Under the pieces are notes generated by a model, which saw nothing but the letters and a program-made list of their open reading frames with translations, had not been told where the DNA came from and made no database searches. Both the position numbers and the translations under genes were made by a program. A stretch of 64,000 nt of DNA, from the NCBI RefSeq assembly GCF_019308285.1, contig NZ_WWEM01000038.1, positions 124,001-188,000 on the forward strand, given 5' to 3'. Shown piece by piece: positions 51,600 to 60,106 of this stretch. Each line of letters starts with the position of its first letter. Position 1 is the first letter of the stretch. This stretch comes from Flavobacterium quisquiliarum (GTDB taxonomy: Bacteria > Bacteroidota > Bacteroidia > Flavobacteriales > Flavobacteriaceae).

Positions 51600-51632
51600 C
51601 CTTTGCAACTTTGTCACTTTGCGACTTTGCAT
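51600..51632. repeat. CTTTGCAACTTTG heptad repeat
   Basis: CTTTGCAACTTTGTCACTTT and following GCGACTTTGCATC form 7-bp-period units matching the right arm at 41557-41580 in type. It lies between hemD and hemE, ending 15 bp before the hemE ATG. Confidence 0.6.
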
Positions 51633-51646
51633 CTAAAATAAAAAAC

Positions 51647-52672
51647 ATGTTAAAAAACGACCTATTTTTAAAAGCATTAAAAGGAGAAACAGTACAGCGT
51701 CCACCAGTATGGATGATGCGTCAGGCAGGAAGATATTTACCAGAGTTTAGAGAACTTCGTGATAAATATGATTTTTTCACACGTTGTGAAACTCCAGAAT
51801 TAGCTGCTGAAATCACAGTTCAACCTATCAGAAGAATTGCTCCCGATGCTGCGATTTTATTCTCGGATATTCTGGTTGTGCCTCGCGCAATGGGAATTCA
51901 CGTAGAATTGAAAGATAATTTAGGGCCGATTATTCCAAATCCGATTCGTTCTTTAGCTGATGTTCACAAAGTTTATGTTCCAGATGTAAACGAAACTTTA
52001 GGCTACGTTTTTGATGCGGTGAAATTGACTAAAGAAATGCTGAATGATGAAGTGCCATTAATTGGTTTCGCAGGTTCGCCTTGGACAATCTTCTGTTATG
52101 CAGTTGAAGGAAAAGGTTCTAAAAGTTTTGATATTGCAAAAGGATTCTGTTTTTCTAATCCAGCTGCTGCGCACACTTTATTGCAAAAAATCACAGACAC
52201 TACTATTTTATATTTAAAAGAAAAAGTAAAATCGGGTGTAAATGCGGTTCAGATTTTTGATTCTTGGGGAGGAATGCTTTCTCCTGTTGATTATCAAGAA
52301 TTTTCATGGAAATACATCAACCAGATTGTTGATGCTTTAGCAGATATTACGCCAGTTATTGTTTTCGGAAAAGGATGCTGGTTTGCGCTTGGCGAAATGG
52401 GTAAAAGTAAAGCTTCTGCATTAGGAGTTGATTGGACTTGTTCGGCTAGAAATGCTCGTTATTTATCTGGTGGAAACATTACGTTACAAGGAAATTTCGA
52501 TCCGTCAAGATTACTTTCTCCAATTCCAACTATCAAAAAGATGGTTCACGAAATGATTGACGAATTCGGAAAAGATAAATATATCGTAAATTTAGGTCAC
52601 GGAATTTTACCAAATATTCCTGTAGATCATGCAAAAGCGTTTATTGACGCTGTGAAGGAATACGGGAATTAG
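51647..52672 (+). CDS. hemE: Uroporphyrinogen decarboxylase HemE
   Basis: From ATG 51647 the product has 341 residues. RPPVWMMRQAGRYLPEFREL is the N-terminal signature with the substrate-binding Arg pair. PLIGFAGSPWTIFCYAVEG is the second signature, and the C-terminus has NLGHGILPNIPVDHAKAFID. It converts uroporphyrinogen III to coproporphyrinogen III. An in-frame start at 51611 would lie in the repeat sequence and is not conserved. A REP hairpin (52701) ends the block. Confidence 0.95.
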   Translation: MLKNDLFLKALKGETVQRPPVWMMRQAGRYLPEFRELRDKYDFFTRCETPELAAEITVQPIRRIAPDAAILFSDILVVPRAMGIHVELKDNLGPIIPNPIRSLADVHKVYVPDVNETLGYVFDAVKLTKEMLNDEVPLIGFAGSPWTIFCYAVEGKGSKSFDIAKGFCFSNPAAAHTLLQKITDTTILYLKEKVKSGVNAVQIFDSWGGMLSPVDYQEFSWKYINQIVDALADITPVIVFGKGCWFALGEMGKSKASALGVDWTCSARNARYLSGGNITLQGNFDPSRLLSPIPTIKKMVHEMIDEFGKDKYIVNLGHGILPNIPVDHAKAFIDAVKEYGN

Positions 52673-52700
52673 TATTTCAGTGTTCAGTCTCATTTGATTT

Positions 52701-52727
52701 CCTGCAAGGTTTCCAAAACCTTGTAGG
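52701..52727. repeat. REP-like hairpin R1 of the RAYT
   Basis: CCTGCAAGGTTT-CCA-AAACCTTGTAGG: 12-bp stem with one mismatch (G/T pair) and a 3-base loop. It lies 57 bp upstream of the hem E stop side and 57 bp before the transposase ATG. Confidence 0.85.
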
Positions 52728-52783
52728 TATAAAAGTTCTTTTTTACATTTACAGTAAAAACTTACTTTTTTTAGCAAATAAAA

Positions 52784-53335
52784 ATGAAATTGGAAACACT
52801 TGATAAGGATTGTTATTATCATATTTATAATAAAGGAATTAACGGAATAACCATTTTTGAAAATGACGCTAATAAACTTTATTTCTTAAAGCAATTAGCT
52901 AAATATACAGAACATAAAATTTCAGTTTTTGCATATTGCTTGATGAATAATCACTTTCATTTAGTTATTCGCCTAAATGTAGAAGAGAAAGAGGTTACAC
53001 AAGCATTTTCAAACTTATTTAATTCTTATGCTAAGGCATTTAATAAACAAACCAACAGAACAGGAAGTTTATTCGAAAAGCATTTTAAAAGGATAAGGTT
53101 AAAAGATGAAAATTATTTAAGACGACTGATTCTTTATGTTCATTTAAATCCGAAACATCATTTCGATTTGGATTTTATGAATTTTAGATTTTCGTCCTAT
53201 CAAGCTTTTTTATCAAATAAAGAAACCAAAATAGAACGAAATGAAGTTTTAAATTTGTTTGGAGATTTTGAAAATTTTATCTTTTGTCATAATCAAAAGA
53301 ATGATTCTTTAAACGAAACGTATACTTTTGAGTAA
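52784..53335 (+). mobile_element. REP-associated tyrosine transposase (RAYT, Y1/IS200-like)
   Basis: 183 residues with the HUH nickase motif: MNNHFHLVIRL (His-x-His) and the tyrosine block IRLKDENYLRRLILYVHLNP, where Tyr is the likely nucleophile. The start KDCYYHIYNKGINGITIFEN is typical of the Transposase_17 group found with REP elements. Three hairpins of one family flank it (52701, 53347, 53417), the last inverted. RAYTs are usually immobile domesticated enzymes that process REP hairpins. It interrupts the hem gene order between hemE and the genes leading to hemF. Confidence 0.88.
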
Positions 53336-53346
53336 CTTAGATTTTT

Positions 53347-53373
53347 CCTGCAAGGTTTGCAAAACCTTGTAGG
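53347..53373. repeat. REP-like hairpin R2
   Basis: CCTGCAAGGTTT-GCA-AAACCTTGTAGG differs from R1 only in the loop. Same orientation, 11 bp after the transposase stop. Confidence 0.85.
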
Positions 53374-53416
53374 TTTATAACTTATTAAAAAACAAAAAGT
53401 ATAACCTAAAGAAATA

Positions 53417-53443
53417 CCTACAAGGTTTTGGAAACCTTGCAGG
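53417..53443. repeat. REP-like hairpin R3 (inverted)
   Basis: CCTACAAGGTTTTGGAAACC plus TTGCAGG is the exact reverse complement of R1. R2 and R3 form a convergent pair 43 bp apart, as in bacterial interspersed mosaic elements. It ends 11 bp before the ATG of the next gene. Confidence 0.85.
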
Positions 53444-53454
53444 ATGAAAAAAAT

Positions 53455-54141
53455 ATGCTAGCAAATCTAAACCTCAACAGAAACTCTCCCTTTTCATTTA
53501 TTGAATATGGATTTCAGGCTTATTACGCCTATGTGTTTCTAATGGTTTGGATGCATCCGGAATTACATCCAGTAAGCCTTATAAACGATTTAGCCATTTT
53601 AATGGCTTTTGAATTTATAATGGTGCATTCGGGAGTCTTTATGGCAGTTATGCCTAGAAAATGGTCTCTTTTTGTGTTTTTTCCGCTGTATGGTTTGTTT
53701 GCTTATTCTTTTAATGAATCGGTCGTTAACACCAATATTTTATATATTTATCTGTTGACGGTTTTAAATAGAATGCGTTTTGCTTTTTCAAATGTAGCTC
53801 CGGAAGTCAGAATATATCAAATGGGAAAATCTGCGGCGAAAGCCGTTTTCTACTTTTTCTTAATTCTAGCGGTTTGCATTGGAAATAATATAGTGCCTCA
53901 GTTTGGATTGACACCAGAGTTTTTAGAAAAATCAGATTATTTCCAAACAGTAAAATCAAGCGGATTGTTTATAGAAAAACCCTATGTGCCGATCTGTATG
54001 GGTTTTATATATTATTCGTTGCCGGTTTTATATTTTGTTTATCGTGTGATCAAAAACTTAGGCAAAAGAAGCGAAACTTCTTTTACAAAAAAGCCCATAA
54101 TGACATTTCAAAAAACAACTATAAGCAACAAAAAATTCTAA
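53455..54141 (+). CDS. Polytopic membrane protein, 228 aa
   Basis: ATG 53455 starts MLANLNLNRNSPFSFIEYGF. An upstream TTG would place the start within the REP hairpin and is rejected. Six or so membrane segments follow (AILMAFEFIMVHSGVFMAVM; AVFYFFLILAVCIGNNIV). No family is recognised. The gene is followed by three more at spacings of 6 bp and 4-bp overlaps up to hemF, so it begins an operon. Confidence 0.6.
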   Translation: MLANLNLNRNSPFSFIEYGFQAYYAYVFLMVWMHPELHPVSLINDLAILMAFEFIMVHSGVFMAVMPRKWSLFVFFPLYGLFAYSFNESVVNTNILYIYLLTVLNRMRFAFSNVAPEVRIYQMGKSAAKAVFYFFLILAVCIGNNIVPQFGLTPEFLEKSDYFQTVKSSGLFIEKPYVPICMGFIYYSLPVLYFVYRVIKNLGKRSETSFTKKPIMTFQKTTISNKKF

Positions 54142-54147
54142 AACATT

Positions 54148-54531
54148 ATGCTTAATAAAGGTTTACGAGACGAAGAAAAAATAAGAATTGATAATGTCCT
54201 CAAGACGTTACGAACTCTTATTTATGTGCCTTATCCTTTGAGCCAATTACAGAAATCAGATATTGAAAACCAGCTAAAAGAGTTTGGTCTTACCATAACT
54301 ACTTTAATTGAGTATTCTAACGAAGAATTAATCACGTTGCTAACTCGTCTTCATTTTGACTGGGAACAATTAGAACAATTTGGCGATTTATTGATCGAAT
54401 TTTCAAAAGAAGAAAACTATCATTTTGAAGAGAAAGCCTTGGCTGTTTATCAATATATCCAAACAGAAAGCAAGGTTTTTTCTTTTGGAATCAATACTAA
54501 AATCTCTTCCTTAAAAAGTAAATTGCAATGA
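54148..54531 (+). CDS. Hypothetical helical protein, 127 aa
   Basis: No signal peptide or membrane segment. Starts MLNKGLRDEEKIRIDNVLKT and is predicted mostly helical. TTLIEYSNEELITLLTRLHF and NYHFEEKALAVYQYIQTESK are the main helices. Its ATG is 6 bp after the membrane protein gene, and its stop overlaps the GNAT gene by 4 bp (ATGA), so it is translated with them. Function unknown. Confidence 0.6.
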   Translation: MLNKGLRDEEKIRIDNVLKTLRTLIYVPYPLSQLQKSDIENQLKEFGLTITTLIEYSNEELITLLTRLHFDWEQLEQFGDLLIEFSKEENYHFEEKALAVYQYIQTESKVFSFGINTKISSLKSKLQ

Positions 54532-55073
54532 GTTTTACAGATTGGAAAACAGACCGAATTGAAAATATTCTTCCTGAAGAGTTTTATAAACTAATTGATA
54601 AAAATAGAAATCATATCGGAAAAACTTTTCCTGTAACACTTGCTAATTCTGATTCACAAGAAAATGCCGAAAATTTTATAGCCGTTAGTAAAGACAAAGA
54701 AAGAAACAGCGAAGGATATTATTTTTATGCGAGGGAAAGTATAACCAATAATCTAATTGGTTATTTATGTGTAAAAACAATAGATTATCGCATTTCTAAA
54801 TGCGAACTAGGTTATTTTATTGACGAAGATTACCAAGGAAAAGGAATTACATCCAAAATGGTTTCTGATGCACTTGAGTTTTGTTTTAACGAATTGTTGA
54901 TGAATAAAGTTTTCATTTGTACATCAGAAGTTAATTTAGCAAGTCAGAGAATTGCATTAAAACACCATTTTAAACAAGAAGGAATTTTAAGAGACGAATT
55001 TAGAAACGGCGATGGCGAATTGCAAAACTCCGTTTACTTTGGACTTCTCAAATCAGAATATATTAAATCATGA
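54528..55073 (+). CDS. GNAT N-acetyltransferase (RimJ/RimL type)
   Basis: 181 residues. The RimJ/RimL-like fold is seen in IGYLCVKTIDYRISKCELGY, GYFIDEDYQGKGITSKMV (the acetyl-CoA loop Q-G-K-G) and ASQRIALKHHFKQEGILRDE. This group acetylates protein N-termini or small amines. The substrate cannot be told. The ATG overlaps the preceding stop, and the hemF ATG overlaps its own stop, so expression is coupled to haem synthesis. Confidence 0.85.
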   Translation: MSFTDWKTDRIENILPEEFYKLIDKNRNHIGKTFPVTLANSDSQENAENFIAVSKDKERNSEGYYFYARESITNNLIGYLCVKTIDYRISKCELGYFIDEDYQGKGITSKMVSDALEFCFNELLMNKVFICTSEVNLASQRIALKHHFKQEGILRDEFRNGDGELQNSVYFGLLKSEYIKS

Positions 55074-55972
55074 AAGACAAATTTTACGCATACATACAAA
55101 ATTTACAAGATCAAATCTGTGCCGGATTAGAAGCCGTTGACGGAACAACAAAATTCCGTGAAGATTTATGGAAACGTCCTGAAGGCGGAGGAGGAAGAAC
55201 TCGTGTTATTGAAAACGGAGCTGTTTTCGAAAAAGGTGGTGTAAACATTTCTGCCGTTCATGGAAAATTGCCGGATACCATGCAAAAAATGTTTGGTGTT
55301 GGCGAAGCCGATTTCTTTGCCTGTGGATTAAGTCTGGTTTTACATCCCAAAAATCCAATGGTTCCAACCGTTCACGCGAATTGGCGTTATTTTGAAATGT
55401 ATGACGAAACTGGAAAAGTAATCAATCAATGGTTTGGCGGCGGACAGGATTTAACGCCTTATTATTTGTTTGAAGAAGATGCAAAGCACTTTCATCAAAC
55501 GTGTAAAACCGCTTGCGATAAACACAGTTCGGAGTTTTATCCAAAATATAAAAAACAATGCGATTCGTATTTCTGGAACGCACACCGAAATGAAGCCCGT
55601 GGACTTGGCGGTTTATTCTTTGATTATTGCAAAGCAAATGAACAAATGTCAATGGAAAACTGGTATGATTTTGTAACCGAAGTAGGTAACAGTTTCCTTG
55701 AAGCTTACGTTCCGATTGTGGAAAGAAGAAAAAATTTAGAATATTCTTCAGAACAAAGAACTTGGCAGGAAATCCGTCGTGGCCGTTATGTTGAGTTTAA
55801 TCTGGTTCATGACAAAGGAACTTTATTCGGTTTAAAAACCAACGGAAGAATCGAGAGTATTTTAATGAGTTTGCCTCCACATGTGCAATGGGTGTATGAT
55901 CATCATCCTGAAGCAGGAAGTGAGGAAGAAAAATTGATTAATGTATTGACGAATCCGATTGATTGGGTTTAA
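55070..55972 (+). CDS. hemF: Oxygen-dependent coproporphyrinogen III oxidase HemF
   Basis: 300 residues. GGGGRTRVIENGAVFEKGGV is the N-terminal signature, FGGGQDLTPYYLFEEDAKHF the central one, and RRGRYVEFNLVHDKGTLFGL the C-terminal one. It converts coproporphyrinogen III to protoporphyrinogen IX using O2, so the organism should make haem aerobically. It ends a four-gene operon. An ACACATAGAAACATAG element lies directly downstream. Confidence 0.95.
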   Translation: MKDKFYAYIQNLQDQICAGLEAVDGTTKFREDLWKRPEGGGGRTRVIENGAVFEKGGVNISAVHGKLPDTMQKMFGVGEADFFACGLSLVLHPKNPMVPTVHANWRYFEMYDETGKVINQWFGGGQDLTPYYLFEEDAKHFHQTCKTACDKHSSEFYPKYKKQCDSYFWNAHRNEARGLGGLFFDYCKANEQMSMENWYDFVTEVGNSFLEAYVPIVERRKNLEYSSEQRTWQEIRRGRYVEFNLVHDKGTLFGLKTNGRIESILMSLPPHVQWVYDHHPEAGSEEEKLINVLTNPIDWV

Positions 55973-55997
55973 TTTTATTCCACTAAAAAAATTTATT

Positions 55998-56138
55998 TAA
56001 CACATAGAAACATAGATTTATTGACCTATCTTAGAGGTGTTTTTAGAAAATTACATTTTTTCCACATAGCGCTATGTGATTTATTTGGAATGAAATGTCT
56101 TTTTTAAAACAATCCAAAAACTATGTTTCTATGTGTTT
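55998..56138. repeat. ACACATAGAAACATAG element, copy 2
   Basis: Arms ACACATAGAAACATAG (from 56000) and CTATGTTTCTATGTGTTTAA (56121-56140) enclose a shorter middle with CCACATAGCGCTATGTG. The right arm overlaps the start of the next gene: its ATG 56128 is part of the arm. Confidence 0.8.
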
Positions 56139-57069
56139 AAAACTAATTTACACTACATTCTTTACCAGCATTTTTGGATGTTTCGCCCAAAGCGATTCCC
56201 TGCGAAATCCTTATTTTAAATCTTACAACGATAAAATCACGGCTAGTGTTTATTATTTAGATACTTCCAATAGTTTTCAGATTGCTTCAGATAATCCGGA
56301 AACCAAAATGTATGTCAATCTTATTCCCAATCGACGAGAGCAGATTGGTTTTAACTTAAACTACAAAATCATTGATGTCGGTTTTGGCTTTGCGCCGAAA
56401 TTTTTGAGTCAGAATAAAGGCGATTCCCATTCCAAACATTTTAATTTCAATACCCGTTTTTATTTAAAAAAATGGATGCAGTCCTTTACCTATATCAACC
56501 AAAAAGGGTTTTATATTAAAGATGACAACATTACAGCGCAATTGCCTAGTATGAGGACTATGAAAATTGGCGGATCGACAGCTTATGTTTTCAATGATAA
56601 ATTTTCGTTTAAAACCTTGGTAAGTCAAAACGAATGGCAGACTAAAAGTTCTGGAAGTTTCATTCCAACCTTCTCTTTTTATTACACCAATTTAGATTTA
56701 AATACGCCCGATTCATCACCAGGAGATATTTATGTTTTTACGCTCGCTCCTTCCTACTTCTACAATTTTGTGATTAGCGATCGGGTTTTAATTGGCGCGG
56801 GACTTGCTTTGGGTGCGGGACTGAATGTGATTGATAAAGATACCTCAGCTTTATATCAAGCCGATTTCAATTTAAAATTAGCCTACAATAAAGACCGTTT
56901 CTTTGCTTTTGCAACTCTAAACACCATCAGTTTTGCTCAGGACGATAAAATTGATCCGAGATTAAATGATAATATTGTGACCTTAAAACTTTCTGCAGGT
57001 TATCGATTTGATCCTCCCAAAAAAGTAAAAGAGGTTTATGATAAAGTGAATGAGAAAATTGGCCTTTAA
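56128..57069 (+). CDS. DUF4421-like secreted protein
   Basis: The likely start ATG 56128 (MCLKLIYTTFFTSIFGCFAQ) yields a signal peptide. An earlier ATG at 56095 gives a longer, poorer signal. The mature part is beta-rich with alternating aromatic strands (YKIIDVGFGFAPKFLSQN; MRTMKIGGSTAYVFNDKFSF), consistent with an outer membrane barrel, and resembles DUF4421 of Bacteroidota. Function unknown. The repeat element arm supplies the start codon and first residues, a curious arrangement. 313 residues. Confidence 0.65.
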   Translation, partial: SMCLKLIYTTFFTSIFGCFAQSDSLRNPYFKSYNDKITASVYYLDTSNSFQIASDNPETKMYVNLIPNRREQIGFNLNYKIIDVGFGFAPKFLSQNKGDSHSKHFNFNTRFYLKKWMQSFTYINQKGFYIKDDNITAQLPSMRTMKIGGSTAYVFNDKFSFKTLVSQNEWQTKSSGSFIPTFSFYYTNLDLNTPDSSPGDIYVFTLAPSYFYNFVISDRVLIGAGLALGAGLNVIDKDTSALYQADFNLKLAYNKDRFFAFATLNTISFAQDDKIDPRLNDNIVTLKLSAGYRFDPPKKVKEVYDKVNEKIGL

Positions 57070-57147
57070 AAAACCTACTTATTCATAATCAATAAGTTGT
57101 GAAAATTGCTTAAATTACATGGATTTACAAAACTTAAATTCATTATT

Positions 57148-58044
57148 ATGGCAAATGTGAACCAGGAACAATTAAATCGGATGCATTTTGGAAAAGGATT
57201 TATCGCAGCATTAGATCAAAGCGGCGGAAGTACACCAAAAGCATTATCGCAATATGGCGTTCAAGAAAACAGCTATTCTAACGACGAAGAAATGTACACT
57301 CTTGTACATGAAATGAGAACTAGAATTATTAAAAGTCCCGCTTTTGACAGTGATTATATTCTAGGTGCTATTTTGTTTGAAAACACCATGGATCGTAAAA
57401 TTGATGGTCTATGGACTGCCGATTATTTATGGGAAAAGAAAAATATTGTTCCTTTCCTGAAAGTAGACAAAGGACTAGCTGATTTGGCCAGCGGTGTTCA
57501 ATTGATGAAACCCATTCCGAATCTGGATGAATTGCTGACCAGAGCTGTAGAACGAAATGTCTTTGGAACCAAAATGCGTTCTGTAATCAAAGAAGCAAAT
57601 CCCGACGGAATTCGTGATATAGTAGAACAGCAATTCAGAGTTGGTTTACAAATTTTCAAAAAAGGATTAATTCCTATTATCGAACCTGAAGTTGACATTT
57701 ACAGTCCTGACAAAGAAAAATCAGAAAAGATTTTAAAAGATGAAATCCTAAAACAATTGAATTCTCTAGACAAAGAAGTAAGAGTAATGCTGAAATTATC
57801 TATTCCAACCGTAAATAATTTCTACGGCGAATTGATAACAGATCCGCATGTGGTTCGTGTTGTGGCATTATCTGGCGGCTATTCCCGAGAGGAAGCCAAT
57901 ACAAAACTGGCTCAAAACCATGGCTTAATTGCCAGTTTCTCCAGAGCATTGTCCGAAGGTCTCAGCGCAGGTCAATCTGATGCTGATTTTAATGCTGTTC
58001 TTGGTGATACCATAAAAACCATTTACAACGCTTCCATTACTTAA
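57148..58044 (+). CDS. Class I fructose-bisphosphate aldolase
   Basis: From ATG 57148 there are 298 residues. KGFIAALDQSGGSTPKALSQ is the start block of the class I aldolase group common in bacteria, including the D-Q-S-G-G-S-T motif. LIPIIEPEVDIYSPDKEKSE and EVRVMLKLSIPTVNNFYGEL hold the Glu and the Schiff-base Lys (in MLKLSIP). The enzyme cleaves or forms fructose-1,6-bisphosphate in glycolysis or gluconeogenesis. It stands alone; a repeat element follows. Confidence 0.9.
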   Translation: MANVNQEQLNRMHFGKGFIAALDQSGGSTPKALSQYGVQENSYSNDEEMYTLVHEMRTRIIKSPAFDSDYILGAILFENTMDRKIDGLWTADYLWEKKNIVPFLKVDKGLADLASGVQLMKPIPNLDELLTRAVERNVFGTKMRSVIKEANPDGIRDIVEQQFRVGLQIFKKGLIPIIEPEVDIYSPDKEKSEKILKDEILKQLNSLDKEVRVMLKLSIPTVNNFYGELITDPHVVRVVALSGGYSREEANTKLAQNHGLIASFSRALSEGLSAGQSDADFNAVLGDTIKTIYNASIT

Positions 58045-58077
58045 AAGCTATTCTTAATCTGTGGGCATAATTATTTC

Positions 58078-58215
58078 AACACATAGAAACATAGTTTATT
58101 AAAGATGTAAAAAAGGCGCTTCACTTGCATTAATACACATAGTTTAGCTATGTGTGGAAACTAGTTTCTTCTACTCTCTTTTTTCAATATAAAAATCTAT
58201 GTTTCTATGTGTTAA
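58078..58215. repeat. ACACATAGAAACATAG element, copy 3 (inverted relative to copy 1)
   Basis: Arms 58078-58094 and 58198-58214. The middle, read on the minus strand, matches copy 1 (CCACACATAGCTAAACTATG, ATGCAAGTGAAGCGCCTTT). Confidence 0.85.
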
Positions 58216-58258
58216 AATATTCTCCTTTTAGTTTCATCCAACAGATTCTCTTACAAAC

Positions 58259-58293
58259 AAAAATCCCCGAAATCTAATGTTTAGGGGATTTTT
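58259..58293. terminator. Terminator between aldolase and the minus-strand operon
   Basis: AAAAATCCCC / GGGGATTTTT with a 15-base loop, symmetrical A and T runs; it can serve both convergent transcripts. Confidence 0.75.
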
Positions 58294-58303
58294 GTTTTGA
58301 ACT

Positions 58304-60103
58304 TTATTTTGAAGCCATCATATCATTGGCCAAATCTAATGTTTGTAAAATGATATTTTTATCGTTTTGCAAAGAATTTAATTTCAGAACAAACTTGAAT
58401 TTATTATCAATCAGCTTTTTAGGCGATTCCATGGTAAAATCTGAAAACTGTGATGCGAATCTATTCATTTTATTTAATTCATCGTCTTTTGCATTTTTTC
58501 CGAAAGCTTTAATAGTCTGTGAAATATTTATTTTTCCGAAAATAGCATTCTTGCTCAAGTCTTTCTTTGTTTCTTTCACAAAAGAACCACTTCCTTTGCT
58601 AAAATAATCCAATGTATTACTTACCGCTACAACGTCTTTATCTTTTAGAATGTAAATATCGCCATATTCTTTAGTCCCTAAAATCTGGTAATAATTTCCG
58701 TTTTGAATCAGCATTTTTTTGCGAACGCCTAATTGCAATAATTTATCTCCAAAAGTCGGATGCGTTGATGTAAAAACTACCGAAAATAACGGAATTGTTT
58801 TCTTCACTTTCTCTTCCGTAATTTTTTCCTCGTAATTCTCATCATAATCATATTTTTTGGTCATTACCTCCACTTCTTTCACATCATATAAAAAAGCGCT
58901 TAAATCACCATCAAAAAGCTTCGCTGTGGCTTCTTCATCAACTATGGTAGAAATTAAATCTGTAATGATTGCAATATCTTCTTTAGTAAACTTTGGATTC
59001 TGAAACATATCAGTCATTAAAGACGGAAACTTTTCGAGAGCTGCTTTGGTGTTAATATGATAAGACATATATCCCAAAGGTTTTTCAGCAGGAAAATAAT
59101 TAAAGATGTTTTTGTTGATTTTTCGATCTCCAATTTTGCTTACTGCCTCAGCAATTTCTTTAGAATATTCTACAATCTCTTCGATTCTCGCATTGTCATT
59201 ATCAAAATAGAAATCAAGGTTTATTCCTTTTACAAAATTCCCGAAGTTCTTTTGCATTGGAAGATATTTATCATAACCTCCAAAAAGTCTCATCGGATAA
59301 CTATACGCAGAATATAAAGTCGAAATCATACCGCCGTAATCTACCCAAGAAGAAATATCAGCTCCAATAGTAATCTTAGAAGAAGTTGGCGCCGTAAAAC
59401 CATTTTCGAACAGACGTTTTATAATTTCACTTTGGTTTTCTGCCAACTTTCTATCAAATTCTGCTTGTTCTGCTGAGTATGCTTCATAAGGATTTTCGTC
59501 GTATTGGTCATCTTCCAAAATAATATCTGAAGCTTTTGGTTCAACATCAGATACAGCTGGCGCTTCTACAATAGTATCGTTTTCATAATAATCTATTGTC
59601 GCAGCAGAATCGACTGCTCTCATAGCAGCCTCTTCATTATAAAATTTCGTCGGAAGTCTTTTGGTTAATTCAAATATCACTAAATAATCATCATTCCATG
59701 CCAATGACTTTTTAGCTCCTTTTGATGTAAAAACAGCATATTTCCCAAAATCCTGAATAGTGTTATTCTCTGCTTTTAAATTCTCAACTAAATACTGCTT
59801 TACAGCTTCTTTGTTTTTTATCGGAATGGTAACCTGATAATAGGGAACGCTGTCTAGAAAACTTCCATGAATGGTAATCTTCTGATCTAATTTGATAATC
59901 GAAGTATATTTTCGAAGATCAAAATCAGGTTTTTTACTAGTGAATTTTGTAATAATGGGATGATTCAGCACTTGATTAACATCTACTTTTTTCGAAAGCT
60001 GATTTCCGTTAAACTGTACAAAATAATCGTATTTATCTAAATTGGCCTGACCAAAAGTCAGCATCGAGGTGAATAATAAAAATAAGGAATAAAACTGCTT
60101 CAT
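58304..60103 (-). CDS. Large exported hypothetical protein, 599 aa
   Basis: Signal peptide MKQFYSLFLLFTSMLTFGQ, then a long mature region. It has KDVVAVSNTLDYFSKGSGSF and FVFDNDNARIEEI-like acidic turns; a central linker (DDQYDENPYEAYSAEQAEF) is highly acidic. The overall form recalls DUF4836-like Bacteroidota proteins, but I cannot verify this. The lipoprotein gene upstream ends 3 bp before its ATG, so the two act in one operon. Likely periplasmic or surface. Function unknown. Confidence 0.6.
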   Translation of the reverse strand: MKQFYSLFLLFTSMLTFGQANLDKYDYFVQFNGNQLSKKVDVNQVLNHPIITKFTSKKPDFDLRKYTSIIKLDQKITIHGSFLDSVPYYQVTIPIKNKEAVKQYLVENLKAENNTIQDFGKYAVFTSKGAKKSLAWNDDYLVIFELTKRLPTKFYNEEAAMRAVDSAATIDYYENDTIVEAPAVSDVEPKASDIILEDDQYDENPYEAYSAEQAEFDRKLAENQSEIIKRLFENGFTAPTSSKITIGADISSWVDYGGMISTLYSAYSYPMRLFGGYDKYLPMQKNFGNFVKGINLDFYFDNDNARIEEIVEYSKEIAEAVSKIGDRKINKNIFNYFPAEKPLGYMSYHINTKAALEKFPSLMTDMFQNPKFTKEDIAIITDLISTIVDEEATAKLFDGDLSAFLYDVKEVEVMTKKYDYDENYEEKITEEKVKKTIPLFSVVFTSTHPTFGDKLLQLGVRKKMLIQNGNYYQILGTKEYGDIYILKDKDVVAVSNTLDYFSKGSGSFVKETKKDLSKNAIFGKINISQTIKAFGKNAKDDELNKMNRFASQFSDFTMESPKKLIDNKFKFVLKLNSLQNDKNIILQTLDLANDMMASK

Positions 60104-60106
60104 AAA

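Noticed and set aside
52701..53443. Complete IS200/IS605 insertion sequence
   Set aside because: The hairpins are internal REP type rather than left and right IS ends, no TnpB is present, and the protein looks like a RAYT.
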